A DNA stretch of 26,417 bases from a virus. The notes beneath the pieces are model-generated. The model was not told the origin of the DNA and ran no database searches. It saw only the letters and a program-made list of their open reading frames with translations. Positions 13,696-20,175 of the stretch are shown here, in pieces; positions within the stretch are counted from its first letter, which is position 1; every line of letters begins with the position of its first letter. Position numbers and translations under genes: made by a program. The stretch lies in IMG/VR virus record IMGVR_UViG_3300006921_000120, positions 1 through 26,417 of that record. The stretch is one strand, 5' to 3'.

Positions 13696-14057
13696 GTTAA
13701 AAGTTTTTGAGTTGGATAATGTAAAGTTTTATTAGGGTCTTTCCCTAATGTTCTAACTTCATAAATTGCATTGTCTATATCTTTTTTATGAGCATACACC
13801 CATTTATAAAAAGTTCTAATATTTAAAAAAGGATCATCTTTTCCAAATCTTACTCCTAATCTAAAAGCCATTTTGATTTGATCAAAAGTTAAATTTCCAA
13901 ATCTTTTTTCTTGGATTAAATCTGTTGCAAATATTTTACTTAATGTTGCTAAAGTTTTTGCATCTGTTCTATGACCAATCTCTACTGATGTCAATACTAA
14001 TAAATCTAAAATCTTTTCTGTTAAATGTTGCAAGTTTTCATTTTTTAGTAATATCAT
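13692..14057 (-). CDS. Hypothetical protein in replication cluster
   Basis: 121 residues, helical, basic, with F-D-Q-I-K-M-A-F-R-L-G-V-R-F-G-K near the middle and a Y-K-W-V-Y-A-H-K-K segment after it. It overlaps the winged-helix replication gene by 4 nt, as helicase-loader or primosome genes often do. I cannot see a Walker motif or any signature, so only the context suggests a replication role. Confidence 0.6.
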   Translation of the reverse strand: MILLKNENLQHLTEKILDLLVLTSVEIGHRTDAKTLATLSKIFATDLIQEKRFGNLTFDQIKMAFRLGVRFGKDDPFLNIRTFYKWVYAHKKDIDNAIYEVRTLGKDPNKTLHYPTQKLLT

Positions 14058-14701
14058 AACATTTTCTTGGCTAGTTCATATTGACTCAATTGAGAATCTA
14101 TCTTTGATGTTGAAGTTTTTTTATTCCATTTCTCCTCATTCTTTTCCCATCTGATCATTCTCCTTTTAATATCAAAAGTTTTTTCCATTTCAAACTTCAT
14201 TTTTTTGCCTGACTTATTTTTTTCTGTCCAATAAGAAATAAATTCTTTGCATGTTGAGTTATTAAAATTTAATGAGAAAACAATTTTACAAAATCTTTCT
14301 TGCCTATCTTGTATTGTATTAAGATTAGTTGTTATTGTTTTATTCTTATTAATATGATTCAATAAACTATCATTGCTGTTGTCTAGAAACTTAATAACTT
14401 GTTCTTCATTTATGCGATAGTGCAACTTTGCAGGTATTCCCATTTTTTTAGTTTCAATGATCAATGCTTTTTTAAGCGTTCTAAGGGCATTTCTTTGCTG
14501 GTAAGGTGTTAGTGTCGTGTCTTTCTCAATATTCTCTTGAGTATTAAAAAAATAGCCTTGAGCATCAATTAGATCATGATTCATAAAATACTCTTGTTTA
14601 CTAATTAAATCTGACAATAAAATAGTTGCTTTCAATCCTAATTTTTTTGCTAGTGTTTTGTTGCATATAATAAAAGCACTACTACTTAATAAGTGAATCA
14701 T
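14054..14701 (-). CDS. Putative winged-helix replication protein (DnaD/initiator-like)
   Basis: 215 residues. The first 110 look like a winged helix of the phage replication-initiator kind: A-K-K-L-G-L-K-A-T-I-L-L-S-D-L, a helix ending in F-F-N-T-Q-E-N-I-E-K-D-T-T-L-T-P-Y-Q-Q-R-N-A-L-R-T-L near 52-77, then a K-M-G-I-P-A-K-L-H-Y-R-I wing. The C-terminal part (about 150-215) is basic, with an F-I-S-Y-W-T-E-K-N segment as in DnaD-like proteins. It probably binds the phage origin or loads the helicase. It sits between the DnaA-like gene and a small hypothetical, overlapping both by 4 nt. No separate helicase gene is in the window. Confidence 0.6.
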   Translation of the reverse strand: MIHLLSSSAFIICNKTLAKKLGLKATILLSDLISKQEYFMNHDLIDAQGYFFNTQENIEKDTTLTPYQQRNALRTLKKALIIETKKMGIPAKLHYRINEEQVIKFLDNSNDSLLNHINKNKTITTNLNTIQDRQERFCKIVFSLNFNNSTCKEFISYWTEKNKSGKKMKFEMEKTFDIKRRMIRWEKNEEKWNKKTSTSKIDSQLSQYELAKKML

Positions 14702-15204
14702 AGAATTTCCATTTTGTATTTATAATCTTCAAGCGCAAATTTAATATTTTCTAATTGGTTACTAAAATCCATGTAAGAAGTTACTATAATTACACCAACT
14801 TTTCCACTCTTGATCATAATTCTAACCTCATTCTTTTCAGATTGTTTTACACCATTTTTTAAAAGATATTCTTTCATTCGATATTTATCTACAAAAATCT
14901 TTTTCTCGCTTTCCATTTTCTTATAAGCAATATAAACTTTATTAAAAGCATCTCTATATTTTTTCCAAACATAGTTTCCTTTATGCATTTTCTCATAATG
15001 ATAAACAAGTGTTCTATGTCGATTCAAAACATCTGCTATGATCGTATGAGGTATCTTATCTTCAATCCTCGCTACCATTGATGCAACCATTCTAGGAACT
15101 TGCAGATTTTGTTTTCTACTTTTCAAGGCAAGTGAGCCTTTTTCCAATCCCATTAAACTTGTAGTGAGATTGCAAATTTGGATAAAATTATCTCTCTCTG
15201 TCAT
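14698..15204 (-). CDS. DnaA domain IV-like DNA-binding protein
   Basis: 168 residues. Residues about 20-76 match the DnaA C-terminal (domain IV) helix-turn-helix: K-S-R-K-Q-N-L-Q-V-P-R-M-V-A-S-M-V, then I-P-H-T-I-I-A-D-V-L-N-R-H-R-T-L-V-Y-H-Y-E-K. The R-H-R-T-L-V core corresponds to the DnaA-box contact helix (usual form R-D-H-S-T-V). There is no AAA+ domain; instead a coiled, basic segment and a beta-rich tail follow. It may recognise DnaA-box-like sites in the phage origin or titrate host initiation. It overlaps the winged-helix gene by 4 nt and is 2 nt from the SSB-like gene. Confidence 0.65.
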   Translation of the reverse strand: MTERDNFIQICNLTTSLMGLEKGSLALKSRKQNLQVPRMVASMVARIEDKIPHTIIADVLNRHRTLVYHYEKMHKGNYVWKKYRDAFNKVYIAYKKMESEKKIFVDKYRMKEYLLKNGVKQSEKNEVRIMIKSGKVGVIIVTSYMDFSNQLENIKFALEDYKYKMEIL

Positions 15205-15206
15205 GA

Positions 15207-15557
15207 CTAAAATGGTAAGTCAGAATCAGGATTTGCGATTTTAACTATATCATCTTTCAGTTGATTTTCAGGATGTATTGAAGCATTCTTATTTGCAAAC
15301 CAATAACCATCTATGCTTGTATAGTATTTACCATTAAACTCTCTTGAGTATACATTGCATGAAACATCTATAGTATCTCCAACCTCAAACTTATTCAATG
15401 AATCAATTTTCTTTTCTCCAAAAGCACTAACTAAAACTAATGGATTATAGTCATCTCCTGTGTTGATCAAGACTCCTTGTTTTTTCCATTCTTTTCCTGC
15501 TTTACTAACTCCTGTTTCTAATTCTAATATTTTCTCAATTTTTCCATGTATTTCCAT
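15207..15557 (-). CDS. DUF3127-like single-stranded DNA-binding protein
   Basis: 116 residues. The opening M-E-I-H-G-K-I-E-K-I-L and W-K-K-Q-G-V-L-I, then V-G-D-T-I-D-V-S-C-N-V-Y-S-R-E-F-N-G-K-Y-Y, follow the DUF3127 OB-fold pattern found in Bacteroidetes. The acidic C-terminus D-S-D-L-P-F is the classic SSB tip that recruits replication and repair partners. It would coat single strands during phage replication. It is 2 nt from both neighbours, in the replication operon. This family is one of the clues to a Bacteroidetes host. Confidence 0.82.
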   Translation of the reverse strand: MEIHGKIEKILELETGVSKAGKEWKKQGVLINTGDDYNPLVLVSAFGEKKIDSLNKFEVGDTIDVSCNVYSREFNGKYYTSIDGYWFANKNASIHPENQLKDDIVKIANPDSDLPF

Positions 15558-15559
15558 AA

Positions 15560-15799
15560 TTATTTCTTTTTTGTTTTAAGTTCATAATTTAATTTAGGTA
15601 TTCTCAGTCTTTGTCCTTTTGCATTCAATATAGTTCCAAAAAGTTTTCCATTAAATTCTTGTTCCTTGATCAATACAAGTGGAGTTCTCCTAAGCATTTC
15701 ATTGAATGATCCTTCAATGCCTTCTGAAGTTGTGATTTCAACTTCTTTATTAAAATTCTCAGGTTTTTTGTTTTCTGTTTTTTTTGATTTTTTAGCCAT
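15560..15799 (-). CDS. Small basic hypothetical protein
   Basis: 79 residues with a lysine-rich N-terminus (M-A-K-K-S-K-K-T-E-N-K-K) and a C-terminal T-K-K-K. The middle (residues 30-70) has R-R-T-P-L-V-L-I-K-E and F-G-T-I-L-N-A-K-G-Q-R-L-R-I-P, a beta-type segment. The ends could bind nucleic acid. It is the first gene after an intrinsic terminator and is 2 nt from the SSB-like gene. No family is recognised. Confidence 0.6.
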   Translation of the reverse strand: MAKKSKKTENKKPENFNKEVEITTSEGIEGSFNEMLRRTPLVLIKEQEFNGKLFGTILNAKGQRLRIPKLNYELKTKKK

Positions 15800-15819
15800 G
15801 TTTTATTTATTTATTAATT

Positions 15820-15851
15820 AAAAAAGGAAGAGGAGTCATACTGCACTCCTC
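15820..15851 (-). terminator. Intrinsic terminator upstream of SSB operon
   Basis: On the minus strand a perfect 7-bp stem, GAGGAGT (15851-15845) with ACTCCTC (15836-15830) and an 8-nt loop, is followed by TTCCTTTTTT. It lies 9 nt past the stop of the annealing-like gene at 15860. It may be partial, letting some transcription into the SSB operon, since no promoter could be seen between it and 15799. Confidence 0.72.
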
Positions 15852-15859
15852 AACCTATA

Positions 15860-16291
15860 CTAGTTCTTTTTAAACTCATCTGATTCATCTTCCCCAAATA
15901 CTCCTAGTTCGTAGAATCCTGTCAATTTTAATACTGCTCTTGACAAGGCTCTTTTTTCAGCCATCTCCATGACATACCAAGTATTTGTATTTCCATCTTG
16001 ATAAGATTTTCCTTTTAATGCACTACCAAATGTTTGGACTGAGCCTGATGGAACTTTTCTTTTTGTTGCTTTTGCTTTAACGACTGCAAAATTTTCCTCA
16101 CATTTTATAACTTCATAATGTATTTCTATCCCCTCTATTGCTTGTATCTTTTCAATACCGCTCCTAGTGATAATGATGTAGTGTTGATGTTTAAAGACAT
16201 CGTCTTGTGTAAGATTATACTTAATGTATTTCTCTTTTAAAATTTCAGTTTTCATAAAAAATTTATTTGGTTGGCTACTTTGATCAGGCAT
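15860..16291 (-). CDS. Conserved phage recombination-associated protein (possible annealing protein)
   Basis: 143 residues from the ATG at 16291, which has an AGGAAAGG stretch before it; an ATG at 16255 (M-K-T-E-I-L-K-E-K-Y) is an equally plausible start. Seen motifs are Y-I-I-I-T-R-S-G-I-E-K-I-Q-A, a beta segment, and W-Y-V-M-E-M-A-E-K-R-A-L-S-R-A-V-L-K-L-T-G-F-Y. The last resembles the A-E-x-R-A-L-x-R-A element of single-strand annealing proteins such as ERF/Rad52-type families. The tail is acidic (F-G-E-D-E-S-D-E-F). The position next to the SSB-like gene supports a recombination role. The family is not certain. Confidence 0.6.
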   Translation of the reverse strand: MPDQSSQPNKFFMKTEILKEKYIKYNLTQDDVFKHQHYIIITRSGIEKIQAIEGIEIHYEVIKCEENFAVVKAKATKRKVPSGSVQTFGSALKGKSYQDGNTNTWYVMEMAEKRALSRAVLKLTGFYELGVFGEDESDEFKKN

Positions 16292-16329
16292 TGCCTTTCC
16301 TGTTTGCGAATATAAACAAACTTATTAAC

Positions 16330-16719
16330 TTATTTACTATCAATATGCTTTTTTATTTGTTTTTTTATGTATTGTATCTGATCAGTGTCTATCCAATTTA
16401 AGAAATCGTATGCATCCCACCAAACTGTAAAATCTTTTCCTTGCTCATCAGTTCCTCTTAAACATAACTCTCCCTCGCAACATTGGAAAGTATTGATGTC
16501 ATTCATTCTTTTAGTATTCTCAAACATTGATTCTTGATGCTCTTTTTTTAATCTCTCATAAGCATTATTCAATGATTCATATTGCAATCTTAAATTTGCT
16601 ATAGTTAAATCTGCTTCCTCAATTACATCATTTTTTTCTAGTTCAGGCATTTCCATTAATGCTTCTGATAACTCATCTTTACTCATTTCACTAATTTGAT
16701 CTAAAGTATTTTTTCCCAT
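16330..16719 (-). CDS. Hypothetical acidic coiled-coil protein
   Basis: 129 residues. Residues 5-75 are acidic and heptad-like (L-D-Q-I-S-E-M-S-K-D-E-L-S-E-A-L-M-E-M, then L-R-L-Q-Y-E-S-L-N-N-A-Y-E-R-L-K-K-E). Then comes C-C-E-G-E-L-C-L-R-G and an aromatic W-W-D-A-Y-D-F-L-N-W segment. The end is basic. It is the gene just before the third copy of the early-promoter element. No function is recognised. Confidence 0.65.
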   Translation of the reverse strand: MGKNTLDQISEMSKDELSEALMEMPELEKNDVIEEADLTIANLRLQYESLNNAYERLKKEHQESMFENTKRMNDINTFQCCEGELCLRGTDEQGKDFTVWWDAYDFLNWIDTDQIQYIKKQIKKHIDSK

Positions 16720-16723
16720 TTTT

Positions 16724-17077
16724 TTATATGTTTATGATTAATGCTTCACTTGATTTTTTAAGGTATAATTCTTTGTAGATTTCTAACCTTTTTTTGACAT
16801 GCAAATTTCTTGCTTCAGGGTCTTTGTAGATATCATACCAATAAGAGCCTTTCTTTTCAACTTCAAAACTATAACATTCATCTAAGGCTAGATTTGTTCT
16901 TTCGCAGTATTCATTCAATGCATCATCTATTTGCTTTTCTGTTCCAAAAATTCTGATCGATTGAGCAACTGCTTCAACATCTGCAAAATAAGAATTAGTA
17001 TAAGAATCTTTTTGTTTTGTAGTGCGAAAGATTCCATTAGGGTAGAAATGAAAATCTTGACATTTTAGTTTTTTCAT
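16724..17077 (-). CDS. Hypothetical early protein, 117 aa
   Basis: 117 residues, Tyr/Glu/Lys-rich, no membrane segment or recognisable motif. The middle (about 32-70) is helical with E-A-V-A-Q-S-I-R-I-F-G, followed by a charged F-E-V-E-K-K-G-S-Y-W-Y-D segment. It is tightly packed between other small genes (4 nt on either side), as expected of an early region with host-takeover genes. Confidence 0.6.
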   Translation of the reverse strand: MKKLKCQDFHFYPNGIFRTTKQKDSYTNSYFADVEAVAQSIRIFGTEKQIDDALNEYCERTNLALDECYSFEVEKKGSYWYDIYKDPEARNLHVKKRLEIYKELYLKKSSEALIINI

Positions 17078-17081
17078 GTTT

Positions 17082-17336
17082 TTAAAATTTATGGACTAAG
17101 TCCTGATAATTATAATACTCAGTTTTGATTTCAATAAAAAGGTCTCTGACATCTTCCCATGAGCAATGATTCAACCAAGACTTTCTTGATCGATTTGTAC
17201 TTAAAGATTTTACAACACAAAATAGTGGACTTGTGCATTTATTCAAAAATAATGGATTTCTTGCGATCACATCTAAAATTGATTTTACTGCTTCTGATTT
17301 GTTGGTTGCTTCCAACATGCGAAAATTAGTTTTCAT
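17082..17336 (-). CDS. Hypothetical early protein, 84 aa
   Basis: 84 residues, helical, with N-K-S-E-A-V-K-S-I-L-D-V-I-A-R-N-P near the N-terminus and a W-L-N-H-C-S-W-E-D-V-R-D-L-F segment. Three cysteines have no metal-site spacing. Not recognised. Confidence 0.58.
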   Translation of the reverse strand: MKTNFRMLEATNKSEAVKSILDVIARNPLFLNKCTSPLFCVVKSLSTNRSRKSWLNHCSWEDVRDLFIEIKTEYYNYQDLVHKF

Positions 17337-17361
17337 TTTTTAAAATTTAATTATTACTAGG

Positions 17362-17577
17362 TTAAAGTTTTTCAATTAATAGTTCGTATTCTTCTATCTC
17401 ATTTGATGTTATCCAATCATAGTCATTGCTTGTAAATTCTTTCATTTTTTCTATGATTGTGTTGTAGTCAAAATTTCTTAAAGATGTTCCTAAAATACTC
17501 TCGAACTCATAATGGTTGTTTACTAACAATCTTATGTATCTTCCTAAAATTTCTTGTCTGATCTCTTTTTTTGTCAT
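17362..17577 (-). CDS. Hypothetical early protein, 71 aa
   Basis: 71 residues, helical, with an N-terminal T-K-K-E-I-R-Q-E-I-L-G-R-Y-I-R-L-L-V and an acidic C-terminus. It is the first gene after the second early promoter at 17603-17634, whose predicted transcript start leaves a leader of about 20 nt. Not recognised. Confidence 0.58.
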   Translation of the reverse strand: MTKKEIRQEILGRYIRLLVNNHYEFESILGTSLRNFDYNTIIEKMKEFTSNDYDWITSNEIEEYELLIEKL

Positions 17578-17602
17578 TTCCTTTTCTTTATTGATTAATA
17601 CT

Positions 17603-17634
17603 CAAATTTACATAATATTTCTGATACTAACAAA
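17603..17634 (-). promoter_or_regulatory. Bacteroidetes-type early promoter P2
   Basis: On the minus strand TTTG (17634-17631), a 20-nt spacer and TAAATTTG (17610-17603) fit the Bacteroidetes primary-sigma consensus (TTTG at -33, TAnnTTTG at -7). The bases around the -33 box (AAAAGTTTGTTAGTATC, 17639-17623) are identical to those of P1. It lies in the 85-nt gap before the gene starting at 17577. Confidence 0.75.
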
Positions 17635-17662
17635 CTTTTCAACAACTTTCTGCTACTTACTT

Positions 17663-17968
17663 CTAGAAATCTTGTATTATAAAACCATCAGTTCCAACCG
17701 GTATTACTTGGGTATAATCATACAATGAATCAATATCTGGGTATTTTTCATGATCATTACCATAATTTAATTGAAACTCCTCAATATTTTCATACTCGGT
17801 ATATTCAACACATAATGCAATAGGATCAAACTCAACTTCTTCTCCTACTGATTCTTCCCATTCTTCCAACCAATCGAATAACTCAGTTAATCCTGCTCTA
17901 CTAAAATTGTTAGGTCTATGCTCCTCAAACCATCTACTGAACTCATAAAAATTTACTGTTTTTTTCAT
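17663..17968 (-). CDS. Conserved phage hypothetical protein, acidic
   Basis: 101 residues, strongly acidic. The pattern F-S-R-A-G-L-T-E-L-F-D-W-L-E-E-W-E-E and E-F-D-P-I-A-L-C-V-E-Y-T-E-Y is one I know from small uncharacterised proteins of many unrelated phages (in which a residue run like L-F-D-Y-L-E-E and D-x-I-A-I-C recurs). The family's job is not established; the charge suggests a DNA mimic or protein inhibitor, which is speculation. Confidence 0.68.
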   Translation of the reverse strand: MKKTVNFYEFSRWFEEHRPNNFSRAGLTELFDWLEEWEESVGEEVEFDPIALCVEYTEYENIEEFQLNYGNDHEKYPDIDSLYDYTQVIPVGTDGFIIQDF

Positions 17969-17996
17969 AATCGTTTTTTTTTTTATTAATTTTATT

Positions 17997-18257
17997 TTAT
18001 CTTCTCAGAATTTGAACGACTTCTTCTTCTGTTCTACATTTTTTTTCATGTTTATGCTCCTCGATTTTTTCCATCAACTCCTCAGCGATTTGTGCATAAT
18101 ATCTACCTTTTTCGATCATTTCCTCAAGTGCTTCTTCTTCCATTCTCGAAATTTCAACATCCTCGATATTTTCATAGTTCATCTCCTCAATTGCATCAAT
18201 GCAATCCTGTAGATCTAAATTTGTGTTGTGAAACCTGCAATAACTCATATTTGACAT
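17997..18257 (-). CDS. Conserved small phage protein (MSYCRFHNT type)
   Basis: 86 residues. M-S-Y-C-R-F-H-N-T-N-L-D-L-Q-D-C-I-D-A near the N-terminus is a widespread opening of short phage proteins of unknown function. The rest is an acidic helix. The ATG at 18248 (M-S-Y-C-R-F) is a likely true start, 9 nt inside the frame start at 18257. It is the first gene after promoter P1, separated from it by a leader of about 200 nt. Confidence 0.7.
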   Translation of the reverse strand: MSNMSYCRFHNTNLDLQDCIDAIEEMNYENIEDVEISRMEEEALEEMIEKGRYYAQIAEELMEKIEEHKHEKKCRTEEEVVQILRR

Positions 18258-18451
18258 TTTACTGATTTTTAATGTGATTTCATTTTATGAGGTTGAAATC
18301 TTCCCTCTATTTTTTGATTCGTTAATTGGGTAGGTGAATCATTCCTGTCTTGGATTTGTCACCGACATAACATTGACCGCCTGTTAGTTTTGTATGAAGA
18401 GTTCCGCTCCGCCAAGTGTGTGATTGTCTCTTGTCTTTTTCAATCCCTTTG
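18258..18451 (-). other. Long GC-rich leader downstream of P1 (possible structured RNA or leader ORF)
   Basis: This is the 5' leader of the early transcript and contains no tracked gene. Roughly 18340-18440 is close to 46% GC against about 30% for the window. A CTTGG (18416-18412) can pair with CCAAG (18354-18350), enclosing shorter possible stems such as GTCA with TGAC. Alternatively there is a reading frame without ATG, GTG or TTG: from an ATT at 18444 to a TAA at 18322, 40 codons, with a protein-like sequence (H-T-W-R-S-G-T-L-H-T-K-L-T-G-G-Q-C-Y-V-G). A second frame starts with TTG at 18455 and runs 23 codons. I cannot decide between RNA structure and leader peptide. Confidence 0.4.
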
Positions 18452-18457
18452 ACAATA

Positions 18458-18489
18458 CAAATATAAGGAGAATAAGTGATACTAACAAA
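18458..18489 (-). promoter_or_regulatory. Bacteroidetes-type early promoter P1
   Basis: On the minus strand TTTG (18489-18486), a 20-nt spacer and TATATTTG (18465-18458) match the Bacteroidetes consensus at the right spacing. It lies in the intergenic region between the late block and the early genes and would start transcription near 18451. The 17 bases over the -33 box (18494-18478) are identical to those of P2. Confidence 0.78.
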
Positions 18490-18509
18490 CTTTTTAACAG
18501 ATATTTTAA

Positions 18510-18525
18510 CAATAAGGTCTTATTG
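18510..18525 (-). promoter_or_regulatory. Palindrome upstream of P1, candidate operator
   Basis: CAATAAG-GT-CTTATTG is a perfect 7-bp inverted repeat with a 2-nt centre, located about 20 bp upstream of the -33 box. It could bind a dimeric regulator of early transcription. A hairpin or chance repeat in AT-rich DNA is also possible. Confidence 0.35.
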
Positions 18526-18557
18526 CATGAAGTAATGCTTTGTAAGGTGTAAGTATG

Positions 18558-18585
18558 AAAATGATAAGAAAATGCCTTAAAAGGC
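18558..18585 (-). terminator. Probable terminator of lysis block
   Basis: On the minus strand GCCTT-TT-AAGGC (18585-18574) is a 5-bp stem with a 2-nt loop, followed by ATTTTCTTATCATTTT. It lies about 85 nt beyond the end of the phosphoesterase gene and just before the early promoter region, the right place to end the late transcript. A second nearby repeat (GCCTTATAAGCC-like, 18594-18605) may enlarge the structure. Confidence 0.5.
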
Positions 18586-18670
18586 TTTAAAATGGCTTAT
18601 AAGGCGAATAGTAATACTATTAAAATGATCAATAAATAAAACAAGAATAGTTTAGTTGAGTCTGCTAATT

Positions 18671-19414
18671 TCATAAAGGCATGAGTAAATTTATAGGAGT
18701 TTGCCCATTGTTTAGAATTACAGAACATCCAATTGCAGGTTTTTTACCATACTTTGCATAAGCCATAGCATAGGAATCATGATCAATACCGCAACCAACT
18801 TGGACGCCAAAAACTCGAAACTTTTTTCCAACATAGTGTTCTATGTAGCATTGAGTATGTAAATGTCCTTGGACAGTATTCATCATGTCAGCACGACATT
18901 TAGTCCTTGCAGTTCCCCCCTCGCCATGAATATACTGAACACCATCAGACTCGTATCTTTCAACAAAATTCCAAGTAGGAACTTCTAATACTTCTTTATA
19001 TGATTTTATCCACTTACTAGGTATTGCAGAAGTTTGTGCCTTTCGCATGATAATTCTATCATGGTTTCCAATGATGACAGTTGCTACAGGAAAAGCCTCA
19101 AACCATCTTGCTATTCTTTTGATAGCATACTCTAGTTCATCTAATCCCCCCATCCCATCTGCACTTGATTCATGGTAGGAAGAAAAGTGGTTGTCAATTA
19201 CATCTCCAATGAAAACTACTTCAGTACATTGAAATCTTTTATACTGAATGATGCACCAATCAAGATAGTCGTCTAAACAGAAAGGCTCATGTAAATCTCC
19301 TATTACTAAAACATTCCTAGACTCCTTTTTTCGCATCTCCTCTAGAGCGACTATCTCATGTGGCTTTAATCTAAATCTATTACTTTTTTGCAACATCAGC
19401 AATACCTTGTCCAA
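18671..19414 (-). CDS. Calcineurin-like metallophosphoesterase
   Basis: 247 residues. All metal motifs of the family are visible: G-D40-L-H42, G-D71-V-I-D, G-N117-H118-D, H163-G-E-G-G and G-H184-L-H186. The binuclear site therefore looks complete. The substrate is not evident; such phage enzymes may act on phosphomonoesters, nucleotides or RNA ends. The gene overlaps the holin gene by 35 nt if it starts at 19414; a Met at 19396 would cut this to 17. It is the last gene of the late block. Placement next to lysis genes may be incidental. Confidence 0.82.
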   Translation of the reverse strand: MDKVLLMLQKSNRFRLKPHEIVALEEMRKKESRNVLVIGDLHEPFCLDDYLDWCIIQYKRFQCTEVVFIGDVIDNHFSSYHESSADGMGGLDELEYAIKRIARWFEAFPVATVIIGNHDRIIMRKAQTSAIPSKWIKSYKEVLEVPTWNFVERYESDGVQYIHGEGGTARTKCRADMMNTVQGHLHTQCYIEHYVGKKFRVFGVQVGCGIDHDSYAMAYAKYGKKPAIGCSVILNNGQTPINLLMPL

Positions 19415-19574
19415 CTATTAAGGTTAAGATTGCATAGTATAAATTTTTGGCTGTTTCTTCATCTACTCCTAAATAAGTAACTAAAGCAGGAACTACTACT
19501 GAACTGATAGCATACCAAAACTTTTTAGATTTAAACATTTGTCCAATTAAATACTTTGATAAGAAATTCTTCAT
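19380..19574 (-). CDS. Putative holin, two membrane helices
   Basis: 64 residues from the ATG at 19574 (M-K-N-F-L-S-K-Y-L); the frame is open to 19631 but that part would lie in the endolysin gene. After a basic N-terminus come two hydrophobic helices: F-W-Y-A-I-S-S-V-V-V-P-A-L-V-T-Y-L (about 19-35) and A-K-N-L-Y-Y-A-I-L-T-L-I-V-G-Q-G-I (about 41-57), with a basic end. Size, topology and position next to the endolysin are those of small class II-type holins, which open the inner membrane to end infection. Confidence 0.68.
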   Translation of the reverse strand: MKNFLSKYLIGQMFKSKKFWYAISSVVVPALVTYLGVDEETAKNLYYAILTLIVGQGIADVAKK

Positions 19575-19590
19575 TTTTTTTATTTTTAAA

Positions 19591-19944
19591 TTAATATAAC
19601 CAAACGACTTTACCATCTTTTTTATTATCACTATCTACATGAATGAAAGTATTAGCAATCCCAATTCTATTGAGTCCTGCTTTTATTAAACCATGCAATA
19701 TAAGATATCTTTCTCTAGACCCTCTATAACCTATATCTGCAGCGAGTCCTTTTAAATGTGATGAGCCAACTCGCCCACCAACTATTTCATTGTGCTTTTT
19801 TGTTCTATATCCTGAGTTTATTTTGAAAGGTATTCCTGCAGTTTCTCTTGCTAAATCTAATTGATCAAGAAATCCTTGATTCATTTTAGACCCTGATCCT
19901 ACCTCATCAGGAGAATCAAACTCAGACAAACTAAAAAATTTCAA
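19591..19944 (-). CDS. Endolysin, peptidase M15 (D-Ala-D-Ala carboxypeptidase-like)
   Basis: 117 residues from a TTG at 19944, one base after the TAA of the small membrane protein gene; a TTG at 19962 would add six lysine-rich residues. Homologs open with a short M-K-x-F-x-L-S-E-F-D-S-P segment, which this start reproduces (K-F-F-S-L-S-E-F-D-S-P). Zinc motif S-S-H-L-K-G-L-A-A-D and the final F-I-H-V-D, with S-G-Y-R-T before them, define the M15_3 peptidase. It cleaves peptidoglycan stem peptides. There is no signal peptide, so it needs a holin. The first codons lie by an A10 tract shared with the upstream gene. Confidence 0.88.
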   Translation of the reverse strand: MKFFSLSEFDSPDEVGSGSKMNQGFLDQLDLARETAGIPFKINSGYRTKKHNEIVGGRVGSSHLKGLAADIGYRGSRERYLILHGLIKAGLNRIGIANTFIHVDSDNKKDGKVVWLY

Positions 19945-19945
19945 T

Positions 19946-20104
19946 TTATTTTTTTTTTCCAATCCTAGAAAATTTGTAGATAGTATAAATAATTGCTAAA
20001 GACAATGAAACAAAAGTTAGTAGTTCATTGCATTGAGTTAGGTTTAAAGCAATAGCAGAACTATTTGCTACTCCTACCTGCAGTGTATCTTGGATTGATT
20101 TCAT
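19946..20104 (-). CDS. Small single-helix membrane protein, holin-like
   Basis: 52 residues, ATG at 20104 to TAA at 19946. It has a polar N-terminus (M-K-S-I-Q-D-T-L-Q-V-G-V), a hydrophobic helix L-L-T-F-V-S-L-S-L-A-I-I-Y-T-I-Y (about 28-43) and a basic tail ending K-K-K. The endolysin TTG follows its stop by one base. The lysine tail is encoded by a run of ten A residues that spans the overlap with the endolysin frame. Position and form suggest a second holin, pinholin or antiholin. A spanin is less likely because there is no signal anchor with a long periplasmic part and no lipobox. Confidence 0.62.
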   Translation of the reverse strand: MKSIQDTLQVGVANSSAIALNLTQCNELLTFVSLSLAIIYTIYKFSRIGKKK

Positions 20105-20175
20105 TTTTTGGCTTTAGTTTATCAAGATAATTTTTTAGTTTTATCTTATTTTTATTTTTTATTTTATACTGCTTT
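20105..20175. other. AT-rich spacer before lysis genes
   Basis: This 71-nt gap is almost pure A/T. It includes a short inverted repeat (TTATC-AA-GATAA) about 20 nt upstream of the small membrane protein ATG. No promoter consensus or terminator with a GC stem is visible. Confidence 0.4.

Noticed and set aside
16317-16344. Third TAnnTTTG promoter (TAAGTTTG at 16324-16317)
   Set aside because: The -7-like box exists, but the nearest TTG lies only 16 nt upstream, shorter than the 19-21 nt of P1 and P2, so I list only the repeated element as a finding.
18258-18451. PreQ1 riboswitch in the early leader
   Set aside because: Attractive because of the deazaguanine genes, but the leader does not precede them and I could not fit a class I or II preQ1 aptamer to it.
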